From contig NZ_CP120983.1 of NCBI RefSeq assembly GCF_030719215.1, positions 4,650,001-4,714,000 of the forward strand: 64,000 nt of DNA, given 5' to 3'. Positions 1 through 8,890 of this stretch are shown here, in pieces (position 1 is the stretch's first letter; every line of letters starts with the position of its first letter). The translations under genes were made by a program, and so were the position numbers. This DNA comes from Streptomyces sp. Alt3. Its GTDB lineage: Bacteria; Actinomycetota; Actinomycetes; Streptomycetales; Streptomycetaceae. The notes under the pieces were generated by a model, which had not been told where the DNA came from, did no database searches, and was given only the letters and a program-made list of their open reading frames with translations.

Positions 1-1
1 G

Positions 2-1096
2 TTCGTGGCCGGCGCCGTCCTCAAGCACAGCCGGGACTTCAACCTGGCCCGTGAGACCGTCCTCGGCTCCGCCCTCGACCCGCGTACCCCCGCCTACGAC
101 ATCCAGCAGGCGTGCGGCACCGGGCTCCAGGCCGTCGTCGCCGCCGCCAACAAGATCGCACTCGGCGCGGTCGACTCGGCGATCGCGGGCGGCGCGGACA
201 CCACGAGCGACGCGCCGCTCGGCGTCAACGACCGGCTGCGCAGGATCCTGCTGGAGGCCCGCCGGGCCCGGTCGACGGGCGCCCGGATCAAGGCGCTGGC
301 CGCGGTCCGCCCCAGCCACCTCGTCCCGGACATCCCGCGCAACGCCGAGCCCCGTACCGGCCTTTCGATGGGCGAGCACGCGGCGGTCACGGCCCGGAAG
401 TGGGGAGTGGCCCGCGAGGACCAGGACCTGCTGGCGGCGACCAGTCACCAGCGGCTCGCCGCGGCGTACGAACGCGGTTTCCTGGACGACCTCGTCGTAC
501 CCCACCTCGGTCTGGAACGCGACCAGAACCTGCGCCCCGGTTCCACGGTGGAGAAACTCGCCACGCTGAAGCCGGTGTTCGGCGCGGATCACCCCGACGC
601 GACGATGACCGCGGGCAATTCGACACCGCTCACCGACGGTGCCGCCACCGTGCTCCTGGCGAGCGAGGAGTGGGCCGAGGCGCGCGGCCTGGAGCCGCTT
701 GCCTATCTGTCGTTGTACGAGACGGCCGCGGTTGACTACGTCGCCGGTGAGGAAGGGCTGCTGATGGCGCCGGCCCACGCGGTGCCGCGCATGCTGGAGC
801 GTGCCGGGCTGACCGTGGAGGACTTCGACCTCTTCGAGATCCATGAGGCCTTCGCCTCCCAGGTCCTCGCGACCCTCGCCGCCTGGGAGGAGCAGGGCCT
901 CGCGCCCGTCGACAGGGACAAGCTGAACGTGGCCGGGTCGTCCCTCGCCACCGGGCACCCCTTCGCCGCGACGGGCGCACGGATCGTGGCGACCCTGGCC
1001 AAGCTCCTCGCGGAGCGGGACGCCCCGGGCAGGGGCCTGATCTCGGTCTGTGCCGCGGGCGGCCAGGGGGTCACCGCCATCCTGGAACGCCCCTGA
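2..1096 (+). CDS. acetyl-CoA acetyltransferase (thiolase), 5' end outside window
   Basis: C-terminal 364 codons of a thiolase; the frame is open at the left edge, so the true start lies upstream. The nucleophilic Cys sits in QQACGTG (about visible residue 38). The conserved IHEAFA histidine and the C-terminal CAAGGQG cysteine are also present, so the catalytic triad is complete and only about 50 N-terminal residues are missing. Thiolases cleave or condense acyl-CoA in the cytoplasm, in beta-oxidation or acetoacetyl-CoA synthesis. An acyl-CoA ligase follows 114 bp downstream on the same strand, which suggests fatty acid use. Whether it is a FadA/FadI-type or a biosynthetic thiolase cannot be settled here. 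Confidence 0.93.
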   Translation, partial: FVAGAVLKHSRDFNLARETVLGSALDPRTPAYDIQQACGTGLQAVVAAANKIALGAVDSAIAGGADTTSDAPLGVNDRLRRILLEARRARSTGARIKALAAVRPSHLVPDIPRNAEPRTGLSMGEHAAVTARKWGVAREDQDLLAATSHQRLAAAYERGFLDDLVVPHLGLERDQNLRPGSTVEKLATLKPVFGADHPDATMTAGNSTPLTDGAATVLLASEEWAEARGLEPLAYLSLYETAAVDYVAGEEGLLMAPAHAVPRMLERAGLTVEDFDLFEIHEAFASQVLATLAAWEEQGLAPVDRDKLNVAGSSLATGHPFAATGARIVATLAKLLAERDAPGRGLISVCAAGGQGVTAILERP

Positions 1097-1210
1097 CCCC
1101 TGAGACCCGCAGTCGCATCCGTACGTGAACGAACCCGCGCACCCAGCAGCCGCCCCGGCGCCGGGCCCAGGGACGGGCCCGGCGCCGGACCCCATGTCGA
1201 GGAGCCGCTC

Positions 1211-3124
1211 GTGTCCACGCCCGCCGCCGTATCCGCCGCGCCCGCCGTTCCCGTCCTGGTCGAGCCGACCAAGGTCAGGGGGGCCGACGGGGCCGTACGT
1301 GAAGTGTCCGTGCCGCCGCTCGCACCCGTCGTGCGGAGCGGCTCACTCGCCGAGATCCCCTTCGACAACGCCCGGGAGGCCCCGTCCGAGGCGGTCCTCA
1401 GCCGTAAGCAGTCCGACGGCACCTGGCAGGACGTGACCGCCGCCGAGTTCGCCGCGGAGGTCCAGGCCGTCGCCAAGGGACTGATAGCGGAGGGGCTGCG
1501 GAGCGGTGACCGGATCGCGATCATGGCCCGTACGACCTACGAGTGGACGCTGCTCGATTTCGCCTCCTGGGCGGCCGGGCTGGTCACCGTGCCCGTCTAC
1601 CCCACGTCCTCGGCCTTCCAGACGCGCTGGATCCTCCAGGACTCCGGGGCCGTCGCCTGCGCCGTGGAGACGAAGGAGCAGGGTCGGCTGGTCAGCCAGG
1701 AGCGACAGCAACTCGGGGACCTCGCGCACCTCTGGCAGTTCGACACCGGTGCCCTGGGCCGGCTGAAGACGCTCGGCAAGGACATACCGGACGCGCTCGT
1801 CGCCGCCCGCCGTGCAGCTCTCGAACCCGGCAGCCCCGCCACCCTCATCTACACCTCGGGCACCACGGGCCGGCCCAAGGGCTGCGCCCTGACCCACGGC
1901 AACTTCTTCGCCGAGGTCGACAACGCCATCGAGCTGCTCCACCCGGTCTTCAAGTCGGTGTCGAAGTACCCGGCGTCCACGCTGCTCTTCCTGCCCCTCT
2001 CCCACGTCTTCGGCCGGATGGTGGCGATCGGCTGCATGCGCGCCCGGGTCCGGCTGGGGCACGCGCCGTCGATCCGGACCGAGGACCTGCTGGAGGACCT
2101 GGCCGGCTTCAAGCCGTCGTTCCTGCTGGCCATCCCGTACGTGCTGGAGAAGGTCTACAACACCGGCCGGGCCACCGCCGAGAAGATGGGCCGCGCCTCG
2201 TCCTTCGACCGCGCGGCCCGTATCGCGCAGCGCTACGGCGAGGCCGTCGAGGCCGCCGAACACGGCACGGGGCCCGGTCCCGGCCTCGGTCTCCGCGCCG
2301 CCCGCGCCCTCTACGACCCGCTGGTCTACCGGCGCATCCGTGCCGCGCTGGGCGGCCAGGTCCGGTACGCGATCTGCGGCGGCTCCCCGCTGGGGCACCG
2401 CCTGGCCGCCTTCTACGCGGGGGCGGGCATCCAGATCTTCGAGGGCTACGGCCTGACCGAGACCACGGCCGCCGCCACGGTCACCCCACCTCTCAAGCCG
2501 CGTCTGGGCACGGTGGGCTGGCCGCTGCCGGGCACCGCCGTACGGATCGCCGACGACGGGGAGGTCCTGCTCAGCGGTGGCCAGGTCTTCCAGGGCTACT
2601 GGGACACGGAGCGCGGCCAGGCCGTCCCCGGCGTCGAGGGCGACTGGTTCCCGACGGGTGACCTGGGGGCCCTGGACGAGGACGGCTATCTCACGATCAC
2701 GGGCCGCAAGAAGGACATCATCATCACCTCGGGCGGCAAGAACGTCACGCCCGCCCCGCTGGAGGACTGGCTGCGTGCCCACCCGCTGGTCAGCCAGTGC
2801 ATGGTGGTCGGGGACAACCGGTCGTTCATCGGCGCCCTGATCACCCTGGAGCCGGACGGCCTCGCCCACTGGCGCCGGATGCGCAAGAAGGAGGACGTCC
2901 CCCTGCGTGAGCTCGTCCACGACGAGGAGCTGCGCGGCGCGCTCCAGCGCGCGGTCGACGAGGCCAACCGGCTGGTCTCGCGCGCCGAGTCCATCCGCAA
3001 GTTCACGGTCCTGCCGAAGGACTTCACCGAGGAGAGCGGACACCTCACCCCGTCGCTGAAGCTGAAGCGGGACGCGATCACACGGGACTTCGACGCGGAG
3101 ATCGAGGAGCTGTACCGCAAGTAG
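1211..3124 (+). CDS. long-chain fatty acid--CoA ligase (AMP-forming)
   Basis: 637-aa ANL-superfamily enzyme that activates fatty acids to acyl-CoA through an acyl-adenylate. The P-loop-like YTSGTTGRPKG lies near residue 215, the FEGYGLTET adenylate motif near 415, the TGDLG segment near 480, and the ITSGGKNVTP hinge and C-terminal lid follow. Length and the N-terminal extension fit the FadD15 type of long-chain ligase. The GTG start at 1211 is supported by GAGGAG at 1198-1203. It lies downstream of a thiolase and is probably co-regulated with it. Chain-length preference cannot be read from the sequence. Confidence 0.93.
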   Translation: MSTPAAVSAAPAVPVLVEPTKVRGADGAVREVSVPPLAPVVRSGSLAEIPFDNAREAPSEAVLSRKQSDGTWQDVTAAEFAAEVQAVAKGLIAEGLRSGDRIAIMARTTYEWTLLDFASWAAGLVTVPVYPTSSAFQTRWILQDSGAVACAVETKEQGRLVSQERQQLGDLAHLWQFDTGALGRLKTLGKDIPDALVAARRAALEPGSPATLIYTSGTTGRPKGCALTHGNFFAEVDNAIELLHPVFKSVSKYPASTLLFLPLSHVFGRMVAIGCMRARVRLGHAPSIRTEDLLEDLAGFKPSFLLAIPYVLEKVYNTGRATAEKMGRASSFDRAARIAQRYGEAVEAAEHGTGPGPGLGLRAARALYDPLVYRRIRAALGGQVRYAICGGSPLGHRLAAFYAGAGIQIFEGYGLTETTAAATVTPPLKPRLGTVGWPLPGTAVRIADDGEVLLSGGQVFQGYWDTERGQAVPGVEGDWFPTGDLGALDEDGYLTITGRKKDIIITSGGKNVTPAPLEDWLRAHPLVSQCMVVGDNRSFIGALITLEPDGLAHWRRMRKKEDVPLRELVHDEELRGALQRAVDEANRLVSRAESIRKFTVLPKDFTEESGHLTPSLKLKRDAITRDFDAEIEELYRK

Positions 3125-3346
3125 CCCGGACCGGCGGTCGCCCCGCCGCTGCCGGGGAAGTGGAGGCGAAGGGGCGCTCCGGTGGCCGGACGGGGCGCCG
3201 CTCGCCTCGGTTCAGCGTCCAGCGGCGAGTTGGCGAGTTGGGGAGTTGTGGCCGTGATCCGGGCGCCCGGCTCCGCGTGACGGCCCCGGCCGCGCGCTCC
3301 ACCGCATACCGTGGACCCGTCACGGACGACGACCGAGGAGCCCCCC

Positions 3347-4192
3347 ATGCGGATCGCCACAACGATCTTCCTCACCGACGGGACGATCACGCCGGTGCGG
3401 CTCGCGCGCGAGCTGGAGCAGCGCGGATTCGCCGGGCTGTACCTGCCCGAGCACACCCACATCCCCGTCAGCCGGGACACCCCGTACCCGGCGGGCGGTG
3501 AACTGCCGCCCGAATACGGCCGCACGCTCGACCCCTTCGTCGCCCTCGGGCAGGCCGCCGCCGTCACCGAGCGGCTGGCCCTCGGTACCGGCATCACGCT
3601 GATCGCCCAGCACGACCCCATCGATCTGGCGAAGCAGGCCGCCACGCTCGACCACCTCTCCGGTGGCCGGCTGACGCTCGGCATCGGCTACGGCTGGAAC
3701 GTGGAGGAGGCCGCCGACCACGGTGTGGAGTGGTCGACCCGGCGTGCGCTCGGCAGTGACCGGCTGGCCCTGATGCGTGCTCTGTGGGCGGAGGAACCGA
3801 CTGCTTACGACGGTGCGTTCGGATCGGTCCGGGCGAGCCACGCCTATCCGAAGCCGGTGCAGAAGCCGCGCGGTCCGGTGAGCGGCCCGCGCACCCTGAT
3901 CGGCGGGGCGGCGGGCCCGAAGCTGTTCGAACGGATCGCGCGGGAGGCGGACGGCTGGCTGCCGATCGGCGGGCGCGGGCTGTCGGAGTCCGTGCCGAAG
4001 CTGCGCACGGCGTGGGAGGAGGCGGGGCGCGACCCGGAGCATCTCCAGGTGGTGCCGTACGCCGTCCGGCCCGCGCAGGGGAAGCTGGAGTACTACGCGG
4101 AGCTGGGTGTCGAGGAGGTCGTCCTGCAGCTTCCCCCGGCCGAGGAGGCGGAGGTCCTGCGCGCTCTGGACGCCTACGCGGCGTATCTGTGA
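3347..4192 (+). CDS. LLM-class F420-dependent oxidoreductase
   Basis: 281-aa bacterial luciferase-like monooxygenase (TIM barrel). The opening strand MRIATTIFLTDG, the LYLPEHTHIP segment, the LGTGITLIAQHDPI strand and the GRLTLGIGYGWN phosphate-site region are typical of actinobacterial F420-dependent members. An upstream in-frame GTG at 3311 exists, but ATG 3347 has GAGGAG six bases before it and gives the family's normal N-terminus. The substrate is unknown. FO synthase, which makes the F420 chromophore precursor, is encoded 12 kb away. The gene is transcribed alone. Confidence 0.9.
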   Translation: MRIATTIFLTDGTITPVRLARELEQRGFAGLYLPEHTHIPVSRDTPYPAGGELPPEYGRTLDPFVALGQAAAVTERLALGTGITLIAQHDPIDLAKQAATLDHLSGGRLTLGIGYGWNVEEAADHGVEWSTRRALGSDRLALMRALWAEEPTAYDGAFGSVRASHAYPKPVQKPRGPVSGPRTLIGGAAGPKLFERIAREADGWLPIGGRGLSESVPKLRTAWEEAGRDPEHLQVVPYAVRPAQGKLEYYAELGVEEVVLQLPPAEEAEVLRALDAYAAYL

Positions 4193-4328
4193 GCAAACCG
4201 TGGCCGATTAGGCCCTACCGTGATCCGTCGGCGCAACCGCCGACGCTAAAATCGCATCTATCACCTCCGGACATCGATGGTGCGGCCCGTGTGCGTGTGT
4301 GCTCGGCTGCCTGGGGAGCGGGAGCACG

Positions 4329-5813
4329 ATGAACAGGCCGTTGCGGCACATAGCCATCTTCTGTGGGCTGCTGATGCTGGCTCTACTGATACGCACCAAC
4401 TGGCTCCAGTACGCCAAGAGCGAGGAGCTGGCGACCCACGAGCACAACCGCCGGGTCAAGATCACGCAGTTCGCCACCCCGCGCGGCGACATCATCGTGG
4501 GCGGCAAGGCGGTCACCGGGTCGAAGCTGGTCGAGGGGACCGACTTCAAGTACCAGCGCACCTTCAAGCAGGGCCCGATGTACGCCCCCGTCACCGGCTA
4601 CGCCTCCCAGGCCCAGGGCATGTCCCTCCTGGAGAAGACGTACGACAGCATCCTCAGCGGCCAGGACGAGCGCTTCGCCTTCCGGCACGCGAAGGACATC
4701 CTCACGGGTGAGGAGCGGCGCGGCGGCGGCGTGGTCACCACCATCGTCCCGAAGGCGCAGGAGGTGGCCTACAAGGACCTGACCGAACTCGACGCCAGGG
4801 GCGCGGTCGTCGCCCTCGAACCGTCGACCGGCAAGGTCCTCGCCCTGGTCTCGACCCCCTCGTACGACCCCTCGGTCTTCGCGGGCAACTCCTTCAAGGA
4901 GGGCGACAAGTTCCAGGCCCTCATCGACGAGAAGAGCAAGCCGCTGGCCAACCGCCCGCTGCGCGAGACCTTCCCGCCGGGCTCCACCTTCAAGATCCTG
5001 ACGGCGGCCGCGGCCCTGGAGCACGGTGTGATCGACGACGTCGACGCGCCGACCGAAGCGGTCTCCCCCTACCCGCTTCCGTTGTCGACGAAGACGATCA
5101 GCAGTGAGGCCGGCGACGCGGCGTGCAACAAGGCGTCGTTGAAGGTGGCCATGCAGTTCTCCTGCAACAACGTCTTCCTGGACGCGGCCCTGAAGGTGGG
5201 CGACCAGGGGATGCGTGAGACGGCCGAGAAGTTCGGCTTCAACGAGGACGTCTACTCCGACGCCTTCGGTGACATGCTCGCCACGAAGAGCCTCTACCCG
5301 GACAAGCTCGACAAGCCCGGTACCGCCCTCACGGGCATGGGCCAGGGAAGCCTCACGAGCACCCCGATGCAGATGGCGATGGTCACCGCGGCCCTCGCCA
5401 ACAACGGCAAGCTGATGCAGCCGTACATCGTGGACAAGCTGGTCGGCCCGGACCTCACCACCCTTGAGGAGCACGAGCCGCAGCTCAAGAGCGACGCCGT
5501 CTCGGAGGAGACCGCGAAGAAGATCCAGGAGATGATGGAGTTCACCGCCAAGGAGGGCAGCGCGAAGCGCGCCCTGATCGACGGTGTGACGGTGGGCGGC
5601 AAGACGGGTACGGCCCAGCGCGGTAACGACGTGACGAAGGAAGTCCCGTACGGCTGGTTCGTCTCGTACGGCAAGAAGGCCGACGGTCAGTCGGTGGCGG
5701 TCGCGGTGTTCATCGACCCGACCGCGATGGACATCTCCCGCTCGGACATCTCCGGCGGTGGCCTCGGCGGTCCGATCGCCAGGAACGTGATGAAGGCGGT
5801 TCTCGGGAAGTAG
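4329..5813 (+). CDS. class B penicillin-binding protein (peptidoglycan transpeptidase)
   Basis: 494-aa PbpA/PBP2-like transpeptidase. One N-terminal signal anchor (residues 9-25) is followed by a short dimerisation domain and the transpeptidase domain, with S219-T-F-K222, S278-C-N280 and K425-T-G427. It crosslinks peptidoglycan outside the membrane. In Streptomyces the housekeeping paralogue sits in the ftsW/rodA-pbpA-pkn operon. This copy has no SEDS partner beside it. ATG 4329 follows GGAGCGGGAG; an upstream in-frame start at 4299 lacks a clear site. TAAAAT at 4247-4252 could be a -10 element. A strong terminator follows. Confidence 0.93.
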   Translation: MNRPLRHIAIFCGLLMLALLIRTNWLQYAKSEELATHEHNRRVKITQFATPRGDIIVGGKAVTGSKLVEGTDFKYQRTFKQGPMYAPVTGYASQAQGMSLLEKTYDSILSGQDERFAFRHAKDILTGEERRGGGVVTTIVPKAQEVAYKDLTELDARGAVVALEPSTGKVLALVSTPSYDPSVFAGNSFKEGDKFQALIDEKSKPLANRPLRETFPPGSTFKILTAAAALEHGVIDDVDAPTEAVSPYPLPLSTKTISSEAGDAACNKASLKVAMQFSCNNVFLDAALKVGDQGMRETAEKFGFNEDVYSDAFGDMLATKSLYPDKLDKPGTALTGMGQGSLTSTPMQMAMVTAALANNGKLMQPYIVDKLVGPDLTTLEEHEPQLKSDAVSEETAKKIQEMMEFTAKEGSAKRALIDGVTVGGKTGTAQRGNDVTKEVPYGWFVSYGKKADGQSVAVAVFIDPTAMDISRSDISGGGLGGPIARNVMKAVLGK

Positions 5814-5832
5814 AAGACCCGGAACCGCCTCC

Positions 5833-5869
5833 CGACCGCCCGCCCGGCGCATCACCGGGCGGGCGGTCG
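5833..5869. terminator. bidirectional terminator
   Basis: A perfect 15-bp G/C stem (5833-5847 with 5855-5869) around a 7-nt loop lies between two convergent genes and ends 2 bp before the stop of the minus-strand gene. It lacks a long U tract, which is usual for Streptomyces. Confidence 0.8.
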
Positions 5870-5871
5870 CG

Positions 5872-7026
5872 TCATACGGCGGCGGGGCTTTCCGGCGCCA
5901 CCGCGGGCGGTGCGGGGGCGTCCGGTGCGCGGCCACCCGCCCACCGCAGGGCCAGGGCCGCGAGCACGCCCGCCAGGGAGCCGACGAAGAGGGCGGCGGG
6001 CACTCCGGTACCGAGGGCCGACATCACGTGCACCGGTCCGTAGAGCATGGCCAGGCCCGTCGAGTCCACCGCCATCCGCAGCAGCTGGCCCGCCAGCAGC
6101 CCCATGACGGTCGCGCAGACCGACCCGGCCGCCATCGCCGGCACCGTGGCACGGGTCAGCAGTCCGGGGAGCCACCGCAGCGCGCACCACACCACGGCGA
6201 GCAGCAGCCCGTCGGCGGCGCGGTACAGCAGCCAGTCACCGATCGACGTACCCGCGGGCCCGGCCCAGCCGCCGAGCAGCAGCCACTGGCGCAGGAAGTC
6301 GCCGGGTTCGGAGAGCAGGGCCCCGGACAGGGAGACGGTCTGGATGCGCGCGGCGACCGGCTGGTACGAGAGGACGACCAGGGACACCGCCACGACCAGG
6401 GTCCCCACGGTGGCCGCCACCCGGGCGGCGCGCGCCGGGACGACGGCCCGGGGCAGCTCCCCGGCGCCCTTGGCGGTGATCCGGGCGATCAGCACGGTGA
6501 CCACCGCGGCGACCAGGGCGAGGAGCACCAGGATCTGCCGTCCGGCGGTCATCATGCCGGCCAGCTGGGGCAGGAAGCGGTAACTTCCGCGCCCCTGCGA
6601 GGCGATCATCCACGGCGCGGACACCGTGACCGCCAGGGTCCCGGCCACCATGCCCCAGGCCCACAGCGCCAGCAGCGTGGCCGGCAGCCTCCGGTGCACC
6701 GGAGGCAGCCTGCGGACGAGGAGCAGCGCCCCCGGCACGAAGAAGGCGAAGACCGCGGCGAACCGGATCTGCATCGCGGTCCCGTACAGGGCGAGGTAGC
6801 CGGCGCCGGTCCCGCCCTGTGCCAGGGTGCCCAGCCGGACCGATTCCGGCGGATCGTACGACCAGGGGTTCAGCCAGTACTCCAGGTCGGCGACCGCCTT
6901 GGGGCCGAGCACCTGTGCCGTGCCCTGGAGATGCAGCGCGTTCACGCTCGCTCCCGCCCACCACAGCAGAGCCGTGAGGAGCAGCGCCCCCGCCACAGCC
7001 GGTACCGCCGCGCGTCCGTATGTCAT
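5872..7026 (-). CDS. polytopic membrane protein, function unknown
   Basis: 384-aa integral membrane protein with about eight to nine hydrophobic segments and no catalytic motif I recognise. The extracytoplasmic stretch after the first helix contains DLEYWLNPWSYDPPESV. The C-terminus is a short Pro/Ala-rich tail. The start at 7026 follows a GGGGG-rich site; an in-frame ATG at 7041 is possible but worse placed. The gene stands alone: a PBP gene converges on it and the apionate-type operon lies upstream behind its own terminator. No function is proposed. Confidence 0.75.
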   Translation of the reverse strand: MTYGRAAVPAVAGALLLTALLWWAGASVNALHLQGTAQVLGPKAVADLEYWLNPWSYDPPESVRLGTLAQGGTGAGYLALYGTAMQIRFAAVFAFFVPGALLLVRRLPPVHRRLPATLLALWAWGMVAGTLAVTVSAPWMIASQGRGSYRFLPQLAGMMTAGRQILVLLALVAAVVTVLIARITAKGAGELPRAVVPARAARVAATVGTLVVAVSLVVLSYQPVAARIQTVSLSGALLSEPGDFLRQWLLLGGWAGPAGTSIGDWLLYRAADGLLLAVVWCALRWLPGLLTRATVPAMAAGSVCATVMGLLAGQLLRMAVDSTGLAMLYGPVHVMSALGTGVPAALFVGSLAGVLAALALRWAGGRAPDAPAPPAVAPESPAAV

Positions 7027-7145
7027 GAACTGCCCCCGCATCGCTCGCAGACCCCGTGAATTCCCCGGGACCGGTGGGAGGTTACGGGGCGGTGGTCACG
7101 CGTGGATCACGGGCGTACGCAGTCCCGGGGGTCACGCGCACGAAA

Positions 7146-7180
7146 GGCCGGGCCCTCCACCCCTGATGGAGGGCCCGGCC
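7146..7180 (-). terminator. terminator of the apionate-type operon
   Basis: A perfect 14-bp stem (7146-7159 with 7167-7180) and a 7-nt loop, followed on the minus strand by TTTCG. It lies 43 bp beyond the last gene of the six-gene operon. Confidence 0.85.
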
Positions 7181-7223
7181 CGTTTTGCGGGAGCCGAGCG
7201 GTGGACCGGTGGTCAGGACCGGG

Positions 7224-8093
7224 TCAGCGCTTGATCTCCTTGATCTTGAGCATCCGGGTGATGACCTTGTCGAGCTCGTCGTCCTGGAAGACGTTCTTCC
7301 AGTCGTCGCGGACGATCGACTCGCGCCCGTAGTCCATCGCGATCAGGCACGCGTCGGAGAACGGGTTCGAGCCCTTGAGGGTGTTGGCCAGCGCGACCTG
7401 CGTGTGGCCGAGGAGCATGGCGCGGGCCGCCTTCTCCGGGACGCCCACGGTGTGGACGGTCTCGTGGAGGGCCTCGGTCAGCAGGGCGCCGACCATGCAG
7501 GCGATCGTCTCGACGAGGGTCGGCTCCAGGACCGCGAGCTGCTTGACGGTCACCCAGTGCACCTCGACGACCGGGGCGTACATGGTGGAGATGACGGCCT
7601 CGGCGAGCTCCTGGGCGGCCGGGTCGGCGGACTCGGCGGCGGGCTCGAAGGAGGCGACGACCTCCTGCGGGGCGGCGATGCCGCCGAAGGTGTCCGCCCA
7701 CTCCTCCTTCGTCGTGCGCTCCAGGAACACCGACGGGTGGCAGGGGTGCGCCACGGCGTTGTGCACGTCCGCGCGGCGGGTCAGCAGACCCGCGTACGCG
7801 GCGGCCGGGTCCAGGGTCAGCAGGATCGCGCCGGGCTTCATGACCGGGACGAGCTGCTCGGAGACCGTGCCGAGGACGACGTCCGGGACGGCGAGGATCA
7901 CGACGTCGGCCTGTGCGGCGGCGTCGGCGCTGTCCGTCAGCTCGCGGCCCAGCTCACGGATGAGCTCCTGGCCCTTGGGGGAGTTCTCGGCGAAGAGGGT
8001 GGTGAAGTCGCTCTTGACCAGGTTGTTGGAGACGCGCTGGCCCATCTTGCCTGCGGCCCCGATGACGGCGACGGTCCTGGATCCGGTGGCCAT
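7224..8093 (-). CDS. probable D-apionate oxidoisomerase (ApnO-like, phosphogluconate-dehydrogenase-like fold)
   Basis: 289-aa NAD-dependent enzyme. The N-terminal Rossmann domain carries AVIGAAGKMGQRV (residues 8-20) and an AVPD strand. The C-terminal helical part is of the phosphogluconate dehydrogenase C-terminal type. ApnO of the published D-apionate pathways has this architecture and turns D-apionate into 3-oxo-isoapionate. It is last in an operon with OiaC-, LerI-, DerI- and LerK-like genes, which is the main basis for the call. ATG 8093 overlaps the upstream stop as TAATG. By sequence alone it could be another hydroxyacid or semialdehyde dehydrogenase. Confidence 0.72.
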   Translation of the reverse strand: MATGSRTVAVIGAAGKMGQRVSNNLVKSDFTTLFAENSPKGQELIRELGRELTDSADAAAQADVVILAVPDVVLGTVSEQLVPVMKPGAILLTLDPAAAYAGLLTRRADVHNAVAHPCHPSVFLERTTKEEWADTFGGIAAPQEVVASFEPAAESADPAAQELAEAVISTMYAPVVEVHWVTVKQLAVLEPTLVETIACMVGALLTEALHETVHTVGVPEKAARAMLLGHTQVALANTLKGSNPFSDACLIAMDYGRESIVRDDWKNVFQDDELDKVITRMLKIKEIKR

Positions 8094-8890
8094 TACTTGC
8101 TCCTCAGAAGGGTGTTGATGCTGTGCCGGGTCCACTGGTCCTCCAGGCGGGCGGTTTCCTCGAACTCGCCCTGCCAGGGGAGCCAGTGCTCCACGATCTG
8201 GTTGATGCCCCGCTCGTCCGGCCGGACCGTTGCGGTCATGTGGCCGTAGTCGAGAAGGCCCTCGCCGAGAAGGCAGCCGGCGAAGGTGAAGCCGACCCAG
8301 CCGTCGCGGCGGGAGAACGAGAAGTCCTTGACGTGGATGTTCACCACGTAGGGGGCGGTGGCCTCGACGACGTCCACCGGGCGTTCCAGCCGGGCGACGC
8401 TGTTGCCCGGGTCGAGGACGACGCCCAGGTGCGGGCTGTCCACGCCGCGCACGACGGCCAGCAGGTCGTCGGTGGAGACCTGTTCGTAGGTCTCCAGGCC
8501 GAGCGTGACACCTGCCGCCGCGTAGGCGGGGACCGCCTCGCCCAGGAGGGCGGTGGCCTCCGCGACGGTCGGCCGGTGGTCCGCGGTGTTCAGCATCGAG
8601 CGCACCAGGGTGACCCCCAGGCGCCGCGCGATGCGGAGATAGGCGGCGAGGTGCTCGGTGCGTACACCCCTGGTGCCCAGCTCCAGCGTGATGCCGTGCC
8701 CGGCAGCCGTGGCGCGCAGGGCGTCGAGCTGTTCGTCGTCGTACGTCTCGATCGGCGGGTAGTCGCAGATCTGGAAGACCTCGCCGCCCATCTCCCGGGT
8801 CTGCGCGAGCATCTCGTCGAGGGTGAGCGGGCGGGGGGCCCGGTCGGAGACGCGCCAGAAGAAGGCGTAGGTGCTCAGGCCGTAGGACAT
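8093..8890 (-). CDS. probable 3-oxo-isoapionate decarboxylase (OiaC-like; sugar phosphate isomerase/epimerase fold)
   Basis: 265-aa AP_endonuc_2-type TIM barrel (xylose isomerase-like). Metal-site strands are visible: LGLETYEQ, GVVLDPGNS and VNIHVKDFSF. In generic annotation this is a hydroxypyruvate isomerase-like protein. In the published oxidative D-apionate pathway an enzyme of this fold (OiaC) decarboxylates 3-oxo-isoapionate to L-erythrulose, the substrate expected for the LerK-like kinase next to it. ATG 8890 lies inside the 3' end of the upstream gene (16-bp overlap), so translation is probably coupled. The call rests mainly on context. Confidence 0.7.
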   Translation of the reverse strand: MSYGLSTYAFFWRVSDRAPRPLTLDEMLAQTREMGGEVFQICDYPPIETYDDEQLDALRATAAGHGITLELGTRGVRTEHLAAYLRIARRLGVTLVRSMLNTADHRPTVAEATALLGEAVPAYAAAGVTLGLETYEQVSTDDLLAVVRGVDSPHLGVVLDPGNSVARLERPVDVVEATAPYVVNIHVKDFSFSRRDGWVGFTFAGCLLGEGLLDYGHMTATVRPDERGINQIVEHWLPWQGEFEETARLEDQWTRHSINTLLRSK

